A stretch of DNA of 64,000 nt from positions 1 to 64,000 of the forward strand of contig CACBXG010000003.1 of the NCBI GenBank assembly GCA_902543145.1. The letters run 5' to 3'. Under the pieces are notes generated by a model. The model was not told where the DNA came from, searched no databases, and saw only the letters and a list, made by a program, of their open reading frames with translations. The DNA is from an uncultured SAR116 cluster alpha proteobacterium (GTDB taxonomy: Bacteria > Pseudomonadota > Alphaproteobacteria > Puniceispirillales > Marisalimonadaceae). Positions 22,806-32,349 of the stretch are shown here, in pieces. A program made the translations under genes and the position numbers. How positions within the stretch are numbered: the stretch's first letter is position 1; each line of letters begins with the position of its first letter.

Positions 22806-22821
22806 ACTATCGAGTGGGAGT
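22806..22821 (+). repeat. Right copy of the 16-bp guaA 3'-end repeat (candidate attR)
   Basis: ACTATCGAGTGGGAGT; in frame reads A-T-I-E-W-E, the typical GuaA C-terminus. Confidence 0.7.
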
Positions 22822-22947
22822 CATGCTTAACCACCCCTACAATAACTGACAGAATTTTATAATCTATAAATGCAATAATTATCAAAATTAAAGATCTCAC
22901 CAAAAATTGATAAGAAATGAGTTATACTTCTCTTGTTCATTATTAAA

Positions 22948-23211
22948 ATGAGTTTAAAAAGTATTTCTGAACATTTATTTTCTGAAACTGGTGGATTATT
23001 GTTAAGAAGTTTTATACATATATCTGATACCCAAGTTGACTTGTTTCATGTTTAGAAAGATATATCATTTCAAGAAAAAGCAAGAAAATTATTTTCCACA
23101 CAATTTTTGAAAGACATTGAAGATATGGGCGGAATTGTCTCATTTTCAGAGGGTGAATGTGAACTTGAATTGTCAAACTTTATAAAATCTTCTGATGCTA
23201 AATTTAAATAA
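22948..23211 (+). pseudogene. Small hypothetical ORF interrupted by in-frame TAG
   Basis: MSLKSISEHLFSETGGLLLRSFIHISDTQVDLFHV*KDISFQEKARKLFSTQFLKDIEDMGGIVSFSEGECELELSNFIKSSDAKFK; TAG at 23053-23055. Confidence 0.55.
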
Positions 23212-23342
23212 AGTTACCAAAAAGTTACTAAGTAAAAATAATTTACAAAAAAACATGACAAAGTTGCATTAAATTCTAAAAGTAATACTCTATTTATTAA
23301 TAAAATAACTTAACTTTTTAGTATAATTTTAGACAAATTAAT

Positions 23343-23876
23343 ATGAGATTTTGGAATTATAAATCTGAAGAATTTTATAATTTGTATTCACAAGTTTTTG
23401 ATAGTAATTTCTCAATAGAAAAGAAAAAAGTTGTTCTTAAAGCTCTTTTTTCTGGTGAATATAGTTTGATGAGAATAACAAGCATTTCTAAACAATGTTA
23501 TGAGGAATATAAAAAAAACAATTTCAAAAAAGTTACTAAATTTAAGAGGGCAAATAAAAAGTTTGTTAGGTATCAATTTGTTACATTTAATGAAACTTTA
23601 AAAGAAATTCTTGAACGAAAGTTTGAGATCAAAGATTTTTGGAAAATAATTGATGAAAATGAAAAAACTCACCTTATTACCAAAGGAGAAAAAGATAAAG
23701 AAGAATATTCATATATAAATATTCCAATTGAAGGTGGATATTTTCTAAATAAAACAGTTGGTTTTGAGTATGGAAAAAAAGAAGAATTATATCTTAAATA
23801 TATTAGTCAACAGAGAATTAGATGGAAGAAAATGAAGTTTAAATCAAAGGAAATAAATTCCATACCAAAAGATTAA
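23343..23876 (+). CDS. Hypothetical protein
   Basis: 177-aa intact ORF, lysine-rich, no recognised domain. Confidence 0.55.
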   Translation: MRFWNYKSEEFYNLYSQVFDSNFSIEKKKVVLKALFSGEYSLMRITSISKQCYEEYKKNNFKKVTKFKRANKKFVRYQFVTFNETLKEILERKFEIKDFWKIIDENEKTHLITKGEKDKEEYSYINIPIEGGYFLNKTVGFEYGKKEELYLKYISQQRIRWKKMKFKSKEINSIPKD

Positions 23877-23900
23877 TTTTTAATAAAAGAATAAATAAAC

Positions 23901-24188
23901 ATGAAGCTTAAAGGCACAAAATTTCAATTAAAAGTTTGGGAAGAGATTAAAAAAATTCCTAAAGGAAGTGTTAAAACCTATAAAGAAATTGCTTGTATTT
24001 TAGGTAAGCCAAATTCTTCTAGAGCTGTTGCTAATGCATGTGCTAAAAATCCATTAATTATTGAAATACCATGTCATAGAGTAATTAGATCTGACGGGTT
24101 TTTAGGAGGGTATAGTGGCAAAGGGGGTGTAAAAAAGAAAATGCAGCTTTTAATTGATGAAGGGTTCAAAAAATTTAAATATGATTAA
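23901..24188 (+). CDS. Methylated-DNA--protein-cysteine methyltransferase (Ogt/MGMT family)
   Basis: FQLKVWEEIKKIPKGSVKTYKEIA; IEIPCHRVIRSDGFLGGYSGG-like active site. Confidence 0.95.
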   Translation: MKLKGTKFQLKVWEEIKKIPKGSVKTYKEIACILGKPNSSRAVANACAKNPLIIEIPCHRVIRSDGFLGGYSGKGGVKKKMQLLIDEGFKKFKYD

Positions 24189-24234
24189 TTAAATCTATTT
24201 AAATAATGTCGTAAATAATTAGTTATTTAAATTA

Positions 24235-24792
24235 ATGGATATTAAAATGAATGATAGTTTAGATTTAAGAAATAGAATACTTAAAATGAGAGAGAGTAAC
24301 AATATTAGTGTTACAAAACAAGATTCTCAAAAAAATAATCTAATGTCAGAGTTTGAAAGCAGTATTAAAGATGACACTCATAAAGAAAGATACTCCGATA
24401 AAGAAACCGTAATTGATCAAAATAGAGACAGTGTATCAAACTCTACTCAAAATCACTCCGAAAATCTAATTCGTCATAAAGATAAAACAGAAAATCAAAA
24501 TACTAATAAAACTGTTAATGATAATGATGCTCAGTTTTTAATGCTTGCAAATAAATTCAATGAAGCCGTTGAGGTAATATTAGAGTTGTCACAAAAAGTT
24601 GAAAAGCTTGAAAGAAATACTAGCCAAAATAATAACATACAAAAAAATAAAGTAAAAAGTTCATCATTTTTTAATTTTAAGGTATTGGTTTTTGTTTTGC
24701 TAATTCCAATAATTGTTATAGGTTTTTTTACTCTGCCTTTTGATTTTTTATTGATAAAATCAATTATAATTGATATTTTGTCTTCACTTTAA
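24235..24792 (+). CDS. Hypothetical protein with N-terminal DLRxRIxKMR motif, disordered/coiled-coil middle and C-terminal TM
   Basis: MDIKMNDSLDLRNRILKMRESNN...; C-terminal hydrophobic FKVLVFVLLIPIIVIGFF. Confidence 0.6.
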   Translation: MDIKMNDSLDLRNRILKMRESNNISVTKQDSQKNNLMSEFESSIKDDTHKERYSDKETVIDQNRDSVSNSTQNHSENLIRHKDKTENQNTNKTVNDNDAQFLMLANKFNEAVEVILELSQKVEKLERNTSQNNNIQKNKVKSSSFFNFKVLVFVLLIPIIVIGFFTLPFDFLLIKSIIIDILSSL

Positions 24793-24796
24793 TGTT

Positions 24797-25027
24797 TTAG
24801 TTTTTTAAATCAATATCTAAAACAGTCATATTAAAGTGATAGCAAATATCTCCATCTTCTTTGTCTTCAAATATGACACCAAGAAACTCCCCATTAATTG
24901 TTACATCAGCAGAATCGAGTTTATTTTCCCTGCCTTCAACTTTTAGTTGTTTTGAACCTAATGTAAGCCTTAAATAATTCTGAATTTTACTTAATGTATT
25001 TCTATCCATTTTAACTTTCCTAATCAT
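24797..25027 (-). CDS. DUF3126-family protein
   Basis: IQNYLRLTLGSKQLKVEGRENKLDSADVTINGEFLGVIFEDKEDGDICYHFNMTVLDIDL. Confidence 0.8.
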   Translation of the reverse strand: MIRKVKMDRNTLSKIQNYLRLTLGSKQLKVEGRENKLDSADVTINGEFLGVIFEDKEDGDICYHFNMTVLDIDLKN

Positions 25028-25062
25028 TAATGTTTTTTATATGGTATTTCTAGATGACTAAA

Positions 25063-25467
25063 CTAATGTTTCCTTAAATTTTTGATACTTAATTTTTTCT
25101 CAAAATTTGATAAAATTGTAAACAAGCTTTTGCTGTTACTTATAATTTCTTCACCTTTCTTTATATAAAAACTAGGCTTGTTTCTAAATCCTTTTTGACT
25201 TTTTTTTATAATTTGGAACATAGGTTTATCATGAGTGTGCCTGTATATCGAAAAAATAGCATTATCAATTTTGCTATCTAATGCATAGTCTTTCCAATAC
25301 CCTTTTGAAACTTGTTTACTATATAAATTTAGAATAGAAGTGAGTTCTAACTTAGAAAAAAATATAATTTTTTTTTCAATTTTTTTTATAATTTCATTAG
25401 GTTTAATAACAATTTTATTATTATTTGATGCAGTAGAGTTTTTTGTTTCTAGCTTAAAAATGTTCAT
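25063..25467 (-). CDS. DUF2794-family protein
   Basis: LTSILNLYSKQVSKGYWKDYALDSKIDNAIFSIYRHTHDKPMFQI; internal Met chosen as start. Confidence 0.75.
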   Translation of the reverse strand: MNIFKLETKNSTASNNNKIVIKPNEIIKKIEKKIIFFSKLELTSILNLYSKQVSKGYWKDYALDSKIDNAIFSIYRHTHDKPMFQIIKKSQKGFRNKPSFYIKKGEEIISNSKSLFTILSNFEKKLSIKNLRKH

Positions 25468-25599
25468 GAAAATTTCCAATATTATAATTATTCTATATTT
25501 AAATTCATAATGTTGTCCAATAATAATGATATTCATTTGATCTTTTGTTAATATAAGTTTAGATATATTTATTTTTAATAGAATTTTTGTGGATTAAGT

Positions 25600-26250
25600 A
25601 TGGCTGATATTTTTGATGAAGTTTCTGAAGAATTAAAACAAGATCAATTAATTCAAACTTTGAAAAAATATTCAAAATTAATCATTACTTTAATTTTAAT
25701 TTTAATTGTGTCGTTAGGTTCCTATCAAGCCTATATTATCTGGAATAAAAAGCAATTGGAAGAAGTGTCAGAGCAATATTTCCAAGCACTTAAAAAATTA
25801 GAAGATAAAAATTATTTAAATAGTCACAATCTATTTTTAAAAAATTCACAAAATAACAAAAGTGGGTATAGTATTCTTTCTCTTTTTGGCTTAGCCGAGA
25901 CTAATTACCAAAATGGAAAAATAAATCAAATGATAATAAATTATAAAAATATTTATGATGATGAAAGTATAGATATTTTCTATAGAAATTTATCTAGAAT
26001 TTTAAGCGTGTTAAAAGATAATAAGAGTTCATTTGATCAACAAAAATTATTACTTCAACCAATATTAAACAGCCCAAGCAAGCTTCAAATTCTTGCAGCC
26101 GAATTAGAAGTACTGTTATTCATTAAGTTCGATAAAATTAAAGAAGCTAAAACAGCTCTTAATATACTTTTAAAAAGGTCTGATTTAAGCTTTGAACAAA
26201 AGAATAGATTAGAGTTTATCAATAAAATTTATAAAACCAATGCTAAATAA
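25600..26250 (+). CDS. YfgM/TPR_21-like tetratricopeptide membrane protein
   Basis: MADIFDEVSEELKQDQLIQTLKKYSKLIITLILILIVSLGSYQAYIIW; upstream of bamB. Confidence 0.8.
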   Translation: MADIFDEVSEELKQDQLIQTLKKYSKLIITLILILIVSLGSYQAYIIWNKKQLEEVSEQYFQALKKLEDKNYLNSHNLFLKNSQNNKSGYSILSLFGLAETNYQNGKINQMIINYKNIYDDESIDIFYRNLSRILSVLKDNKSSFDQQKLLLQPILNSPSKLQILAAELEVLLFIKFDKIKEAKTALNILLKRSDLSFEQKNRLEFINKIYKTNAK

Positions 26251-27550
26251 ATTAATTCTTTTTTTAACTTTCATATTTCTTTTGGGTTGCTCAAAAGATG
26301 AGAGTGTAGATCTGTCAAATTATATAAATATCTTTCAACCGAGAAATGAAATTTTATTTGTAAATAAAGAAGATAGAGAAAATTCTAAAATTGAAAATTT
26401 AAGTAATTTAAAAGAAATTTTAAATTCAAAATCTTATAATTCAACTAATTCAAAAATTAATTTTCCTCTCAAAAAAAAGTGGCAAATTGATACTGATCAA
26501 AATATTGATGACAAAAATCCATACTTGCCAGATCCTCTATATTTTGCGTCATATATATATTTGTTAAATACCAAAGGATATTTATATAAAATTAATTCCA
26601 ATAACGGCAAACTAGTATGGAAAAAACAAATTTTTTATGATTTAGAAGATACAATTGTTGGAACTCCAGCTATCGCAGGAATAAAAAATAAAAATAATAC
26701 TGTTACAATATATGCTCATAATGGTTCTCGAGAACTTTTAGCTATCAATAGTGTTGATGGAACTGTTATATGGCAAAAGAAAAATGATCTTCCATTCAGG
26801 GGAGGAATCACATCTTACAAAAATTACCTTTTTGTTAGTGATTTTGATGGAAATTTTTTATCAATTAACAATAGAAATGGTAAACTTCTATGGAATGTTT
26901 TTTTAGGCAGTGAATATAATTCTGTTTATACAACAGCTAGGCCATTAGTGGCAAAAAATAAAGTAATTGTTCCTGGTACAGGTGGAACTTTTTTTGTTAT
27001 TGCAATTAATACCGGTGAAGTTTTATGGAGCGAAAATATATCTTCAAATGAACAATTACCAATGCTTTTCCATTCGGGTGATATAGTTGCTAACCCTATT
27101 TATTATAAAGGAAAACTATTTTTAGTTTCCCAATCGGGTTTTACTGCAGCTTTTGACTTTAATACTTCTAAAAAACTATGGGATATACCCATTGGTGGAT
27201 TTGAAACACCTACAATTTCTGGAAAAACTATATTTATAATGGGAAATTTAGGACTTCTAGCCGCTGTTGATACAGATTCTGGAAAACTAAGATGGCAAAA
27301 GCAATATCAATCTTATATCAACGAAAAATCCTTTTTTTCAGAAAAAGAAATTAGTGTTTATAAGGGACCATCTTTAGTGGATTCAAAACTTTTAATAACA
27401 AATCAAAAAGGCATAATTAGTATTGTTAATGCTAATAATGGATCTGAAATTGATACTTTGAATCTTGATGAGTTGTCTGTTCCTCCTATTCCAGTTGATG
27501 GAAGTCTTTTATTTCTTACTGCAAAGGGAAGTTTATTAGCTTTTAAGTAA
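26240..27550 (+). CDS. bamB: Outer membrane assembly lipoprotein BamB
   Basis: Lipobox LGCS; repeated PQQ propeller motifs (NGKLVWKKQ, DGTVIWQKK, TGEVLWSEN). Confidence 0.9.
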   Translation: MLNKLILFLTFIFLLGCSKDESVDLSNYINIFQPRNEILFVNKEDRENSKIENLSNLKEILNSKSYNSTNSKINFPLKKKWQIDTDQNIDDKNPYLPDPLYFASYIYLLNTKGYLYKINSNNGKLVWKKQIFYDLEDTIVGTPAIAGIKNKNNTVTIYAHNGSRELLAINSVDGTVIWQKKNDLPFRGGITSYKNYLFVSDFDGNFLSINNRNGKLLWNVFLGSEYNSVYTTARPLVAKNKVIVPGTGGTFFVIAINTGEVLWSENISSNEQLPMLFHSGDIVANPIYYKGKLFLVSQSGFTAAFDFNTSKKLWDIPIGGFETPTISGKTIFIMGNLGLLAAVDTDSGKLRWQKQYQSYINEKSFFSEKEISVYKGPSLVDSKLLITNQKGIISIVNANNGSEIDTLNLDELSVPPIPVDGSLLFLTAKGSLLAFK

Positions 27551-27575
27551 AGTCTAAAAACTTTAAGGTTATAAA

Positions 27576-28925
27576 ATGTTAAAGGTTGTATTAGTAGGAA
27601 GACCTAACGTTGGAAAATCTACTTTGTTTAATCGATTAGTTCGATCACAAAAAGCAATAGTAAACGATCAACCTGGAGTTACTAGAGATAGGAAGTATGG
27701 ACAGGGGAGATTAGCTGATTTAGAGTTTACATTGATTGACACCGCTGGAATAGATGATTCCTTAAAAGGAAGTACAGAGATTAAGATCAAAGAGCAGAGT
27801 CAATTTGCAATTGATGATGCTAATGTCATTTTTTTTGTTATTGATGGAAGAGATGGTGTTTTACCAATTGAAAAAACTTTTGCAAAGAATTTGAAAAAGC
27901 GAAACAAACCGATAATTCTGCTAATAAACAAGAGTGAAGGTTCAAAAGGATTAATTGGTTTAAGTGAATCCGCTTTTTTAGGTTTTGACAATGTTATTCC
28001 AATTTCTGCAGAACATGGAGAGGGTTTACCTGATTTGTATGATGTTTTGAAAAATAACATAGATAATCACACTATAAATAAAAAACAAAATGAAACTTGT
28101 ACAAATCTAGAAAACTCTCCAACAAGAGTAAGTATTATAGGAAGACCAAATACAGGAAAATCAACATTATTAAATAATATAATTGGTGAAAATCGTCTAG
28201 TTACAGGATCTGAAGCAGGAATTACAAGAGATTCTATAGAAATTGAATGGAATTATAAAAAACAAACTTTTTGTTTAATTGACACGGCTGGTCTGAGAAG
28301 AAAATCAAAAATAACCAAAATTTTAGAAAAACATATGGTTAGTGATACACTTAAGTCTATTAAATTTAGCGATATTTGTGTTTTACTAATAGATGCTTCT
28401 CAAAATATAGACAAACAAGATTTAACTATTGCCCGTATGATAATTGGAGAAGGTAGAGGTATTGTTATTGGAGCAAACAAATGGGACAAAGTGTCAGACC
28501 AAAACACAATTAAAAATGAAATCATAGACCAGTTAGCGACTTCTCTGTCACAAATAAAAAATATACCGATAGTATTTTTATCGGGTCTTCATAATAAAGG
28601 TATTGAAAAGTTATTTGATAAAATTATATACGTTGAGAAAAAGTTAAGTAATAGAATTACAACTGGAAAATTAAATAGATGGTTGTCAACTATTATAGAA
28701 AATAATCCACCACCATTATATAAAGGAAGACAAAATAATATTAGATACATAACTCAAGTTAATGTTAAACCCCCAACATTTGCTTTATTTATGTCTAGTC
28801 CTGATGATCTTCCAAATAGTTATAAACGTTTTTTATTACGATCTATTGTAAATACCTTTGAATTACAAGGAGTTCCTATAAGAATAATGTTTAGAAAAGG
28901 AAATAACCCCTATATAAAAAAGTAA
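27576..28925 (+). CDS. der: GTPase Der (EngA)
   Basis: Two G domains: GRPNVGKSTLFNRL and GRPNTGKSTLLNNI; KH-like C-terminus. Confidence 0.98.
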   Translation: MLKVVLVGRPNVGKSTLFNRLVRSQKAIVNDQPGVTRDRKYGQGRLADLEFTLIDTAGIDDSLKGSTEIKIKEQSQFAIDDANVIFFVIDGRDGVLPIEKTFAKNLKKRNKPIILLINKSEGSKGLIGLSESAFLGFDNVIPISAEHGEGLPDLYDVLKNNIDNHTINKKQNETCTNLENSPTRVSIIGRPNTGKSTLLNNIIGENRLVTGSEAGITRDSIEIEWNYKKQTFCLIDTAGLRRKSKITKILEKHMVSDTLKSIKFSDICVLLIDASQNIDKQDLTIARMIIGEGRGIVIGANKWDKVSDQNTIKNEIIDQLATSLSQIKNIPIVFLSGLHNKGIEKLFDKIIYVEKKLSNRITTGKLNRWLSTIIENNPPPLYKGRQNNIRYITQVNVKPPTFALFMSSPDDLPNSYKRFLLRSIVNTFELQGVPIRIMFRKGNNPYIKK

Positions 28926-28929
28926 AAAT

Positions 28930-29739
28930 TTAAGTTGAATTTGAAGAAATATTCAGTTCTTCAACCTTTTGTTCATCATTATTTCTAATATTTTCATTCT
29001 CAACTCTAACAGTGGTTTGACCTTGGCTTTCTGAAGCTTCGTCCTTTAATCTTAGCTCTTGTTCTTTTGCAATTTTATCTTTTTCTAATTTTATTCTTTT
29101 ATTTATGATTTTAACAATATCATTATCATCTCTTTCAACAGTTTTAAAAAAAGACCCAAGAATTGCTTTTCTTTTTATAACACCGACTATTTTTATTTCT
29201 TTGGTAATTCTTTCTAAAGCATTATCAATTTTTTTTACTGCAAAACCTGAGATTCGTTGGTCTATATATTCTTTTTCCATAGCAGCTCTAATTCTCAAAC
29301 CAGTATTTGTTTTAATTTTCATTAGTCTTGTGCAAGCAGAATTAGTCCTTCTAATAACTTCATCTCCTAATTCTTCTAATTGCATTCTTGAGGGTTTTGG
29401 TACTCTTATGTGGATAAATTGCGATCCTTGCTCATTTTTAGCAGGAAAACCATTGTTCTTTATAAATTCAAATACTTCTTCAATTTGTTCTTTATTATAA
29501 ATCATTAGCTCAATTTTCATAGGATCATCAGGTGATTCTACATTACCTAATTCTGAAAGTCTTCTTGGTCGTCCTTTGATTGTTAACTTAAGACCTCTAA
29601 AAACTGCTATGTTAGCGTCTTCTGGCTTTATATCTAACAAAGATACAATGAATTCTTCAAGCGCGTTCTCCATATTTGCTATTGCTTCTGGAGAATAACC
29701 TTCATCAAGACTAGGTGTAATATAATTTACTTCATTCAT
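28930..29739 (-). CDS. Diverged ribosome-recycling-factor-like protein downstream of motAB
   Basis: Colinear with RRF: RRLSELGNVESPDDPMKIELMIYNKEQIEEVFEFIKNNGF...IHIRVPKPSRMQLEELGDEVIRRTNSACTRLMKIKTNTGLRIR; long charged C-terminal tail. Confidence 0.6.
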   Translation of the reverse strand: MNEVNYITPSLDEGYSPEAIANMENALEEFIVSLLDIKPEDANIAVFRGLKLTIKGRPRRLSELGNVESPDDPMKIELMIYNKEQIEEVFEFIKNNGFPAKNEQGSQFIHIRVPKPSRMQLEELGDEVIRRTNSACTRLMKIKTNTGLRIRAAMEKEYIDQRISGFAVKKIDNALERITKEIKIVGVIKRKAILGSFFKTVERDDNDIVKIINKRIKLEKDKIAKEQELRLKDEASESQGQTTVRVENENIRNNDEQKVEELNISSNST

Positions 29740-29773
29740 ACTTAATCCTTCAAGAATTGTGTTAAAGTTAAAG

Positions 29774-30955
29774 CTAGTACTTTATTTCAATTTCAATTCT
29801 TCTATTTTTCTCTCTTCCTTGTTTTGTATCGTTTTGCTCGATTGGTCTAGTTTCTCCAAAACTAATAGCTCTAAGTTTATCAGAAGGAATTGTATTAGCT
29901 TTAGCCAATTCCTGAACAACACTTGAGGCTCTTGCCGCTGCAAGATCCCAGTTATCTCGGTATTGACCTCCGAAAATTAATGGTACATCGTCAGTATGTC
30001 CAGATACATTTATTTGTCCTGCTCCTTTTCCGCTTACTTTAGCAATTTTTTGCATTATTTTTCTTGCTTTTTTAGTAAGTTTTGCGGAACCAGAACTAAA
30101 TGCGCCTGCAGACCCAACTGTTACCACAACTCTATCTTTTTCTCTTTGGACTTCAGCTAAACCTTGACCTATTTCTTGTTTAAGTGCAACTCTAAGCTGA
30201 TCCTCACTAAATTCTGCCTTTTTGGTTTTTTCTTGAATGTCTTTTTCACTATCAGAGCTTTGTTTTTCAAGGTTATTTACTTGATCTTTCAAAACTTTAT
30301 TCTCTATTGTTGCTGATGCCATTTTTTGAATGTCTTGATTTATCCCGCCAATAAGTACATCAGTTTCAGTGGCGCCTGTATTTTTACGTGCTTTCTCTAC
30401 AGCATCAACAGTGTCTTTTATTAATTTTGAAATTTCTTTTGAAGTTTTGTCTTTTGTGTTTACGCTAACAAGAACTTTATCATTTACCGTTTCAACTTTC
30501 ACCTCTTTAGAAGATACATTGTTTTTAATCTCTTCACTTAAATCTTTTGCATCTAAAGTTTCTTTGGAATTGCTTTTAGCGCTATCACCTTCATCAATTT
30601 CAGATTTAAGGTCTAAATTTTTTTGTTCTGCATCTGTGGTTTGTTGAGTAAGATTTTTAGTTACTGATGGTGCTGGAGAAGGGCTGAAATTTAGAGATAG
30701 CACAGTTGTACCTTTAGGTTGTTCTACTACTGGAACTATTCTTTGGATTCCAAAGGCATTCTTCAAACTACCGCTAATCTGTTTAAATTTAGGGACATTA
30801 AATTCAGCAAAAGATAAGATTAATACAAAGAATGCCATCAATAAGGTAGCCATGTCTGCAAATGTAGCCATCCAGGCAGGAGCACCTTTGACGCATTTGG
30901 GACATTCTTCCTCTTCTTCTTCTTCTTCTCTACCTTCTACCTGCGCTTCAGCCAT
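29774..30955 (-). CDS. motB: MotB-like flagellar motor protein (OmpA-like peptidoglycan-binding domain)
   Basis: APAWMATFADMATLLMAFFVLILSF; INVSGHTDDVPL...AISFGETRPI...NRRIEIEI. Confidence 0.9.
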   Translation of the reverse strand: MAEAQVEGREEEEEEEECPKCVKGAPAWMATFADMATLLMAFFVLILSFAEFNVPKFKQISGSLKNAFGIQRIVPVVEQPKGTTVLSLNFSPSPAPSVTKNLTQQTTDAEQKNLDLKSEIDEGDSAKSNSKETLDAKDLSEEIKNNVSSKEVKVETVNDKVLVSVNTKDKTSKEISKLIKDTVDAVEKARKNTGATETDVLIGGINQDIQKMASATIENKVLKDQVNNLEKQSSDSEKDIQEKTKKAEFSEDQLRVALKQEIGQGLAEVQREKDRVVVTVGSAGAFSSGSAKLTKKARKIMQKIAKVSGKGAGQINVSGHTDDVPLIFGGQYRDNWDLAAARASSVVQELAKANTIPSDKLRAISFGETRPIEQNDTKQGREKNRRIEIEIKY

Positions 30956-30981
30956 AATAATCTCCTAATTATAAAAACTAA

Positions 30982-31746
30982 CTAAGCAGCTTCTTCTAAT
31001 TGAGCTTGAATCTTTGGAGGCATAAGAGCTACCAATTGATCAGTTATATTTCTTGGACTTTCCCCTCTGGAAATATATTTTAGTCCCATAACTACCATTT
31101 GTCTGTAAAGTAATTCGTGAGCTGAATAACCTTCAAGCTTAGTAACAATTGGCATAAAAATACAGTTGGCAATCATGGCACCATATAAAGTTGTTAACAA
31201 AGCAACCGCCATTGCTGGACCAATTGCTTTTGGATCAGCCATATTTCCTAACATAGCAACTAATCCAATTAATGTGCCAATCATTCCCATTGCAGGTGCT
31301 AAATCCACCCAAGCCTGGAATACACCTGTCATGTCCTCATGTCTGGTTTTCATTGCCTTGACTTCCTTATTCAATTGGTCTGTCAATTTTGTTTCATCAG
31401 CACCATCCACAAGCATTTGAAGTCCTTTTTCAAAAAATTTATCAGGTACTTCCTGACCTTCTAATGCCATCATTCCATCTTTTCTAGCAATTCCTGCAAG
31501 TTCTGTTATACGTGTTACAAGTTCATCATGTTTTTTAGCGCCCGGCATAAAAACTTTAACAAGTGCTCCAAATGAGGCTAGAAACATGGGTAAAGTTGAT
31601 CTATACATTACGGCAAAGAATGTTCCTCCAATAACAATTAGCATAGAGGGCGTGTCTATGAATGGTCCTAGTCCGCCAGAGGATATCATTGCTCCAGCTA
31701 TCATTCCAAGGGTGCCTATAAGTCCAATTAAAGATGCTATATCCAT
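30982..31746 (-). CDS. motA: MotA/PomA-like flagellar motor stator
   Basis: MDIASLIGLIGTLGMIAGAMISSGGLGPFIDTPSMLIVIGGTFFAVM; PAMGMIGTLIGLVAMLGNM. Confidence 0.92.
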   Translation of the reverse strand: MDIASLIGLIGTLGMIAGAMISSGGLGPFIDTPSMLIVIGGTFFAVMYRSTLPMFLASFGALVKVFMPGAKKHDELVTRITELAGIARKDGMMALEGQEVPDKFFEKGLQMLVDGADETKLTDQLNKEVKAMKTRHEDMTGVFQAWVDLAPAMGMIGTLIGLVAMLGNMADPKAIGPAMAVALLTTLYGAMIANCIFMPIVTKLEGYSAHELLYRQMVVMGLKYISRGESPRNITDQLVALMPPKIQAQLEEAA

Positions 31747-31851
31747 TTTATTACCTTTTTTTATTAAATAATAATGATATTAGGCATAAATTCTGCAAGA
31801 ATGAGACCAAAGTGTAAAGTAATCTTAAAAAAATACTTTTTGGAGTTTTTT

Positions 31852-32346
31852 ATGTTATATCTAAAGTTATCATTCTCTAAGATTTATACTATTATTATAA
31901 TATTATCATTCTTGCTTAATTTCAATAATGTTTGGGCTAATAATTTTATCTCTAGAGGTTATTACGTAATTGATTTAAGTCAAAAGGTTGAATGGATGAC
32001 TTGCACGGTAGGAATGGTATGGGACAAAGATAAGTGCGTTGGAAATCCAATAAAAGTGAAATTAGATCAAATAGAATCTGTAATAAGCCAAGCAAATGAA
32101 CAACTTGAGGGTAGTTGGCGTTTACCAAATAGAAAAGAATTAGAACGTATAGTTTGTAGAGACTGTCAAAAAGTCAAAATAAATTCAAAAATATTTCCTA
32201 ACACTCCCCCTGAATCATTTTGGACTAGCGAAAAAAATCCATGGCAATCTCAATTCATGTGGACAGTGAACTTTTTTACAGGTCATACTTTTGGAAGATT
32301 CCCAGGTTTTATTCCAAATTATGTTAGATTAGTCAGAGATAGGTGA
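31852..32346 (+). CDS. Secreted DUF1566 / Lcl C-terminal domain protein
   Basis: Signal peptide ...VWANN; WRLPNRKELERIV...FWTSEKNPWQSQFMWTVNFFTGHT..YVRLVRDR; internal Met chosen as start. Confidence 0.75.
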   Translation: MLYLKLSFSKIYTIIIILSFLLNFNNVWANNFISRGYYVIDLSQKVEWMTCTVGMVWDKDKCVGNPIKVKLDQIESVISQANEQLEGSWRLPNRKELERIVCRDCQKVKINSKIFPNTPPESFWTSEKNPWQSQFMWTVNFFTGHTFGRFPGFIPNYVRLVRDR

Positions 32347-32349
32347 TAT

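Noticed and set aside
21592-23211. Genetic-code reassignment or selenocysteine insertion
   Set aside because: Both TAG and TGA occur, only in accessory debris; core genes in the window end normally on TAG/TGA/TAA and no SECIS-like or suppressor tRNA evidence was seen.
28930-29739. Calling the motAB-linked gene the canonical frr
   Set aside because: Key RRF signature residues are missing, it has a long extra tail, and the context is not tsf-pyrH-frr.
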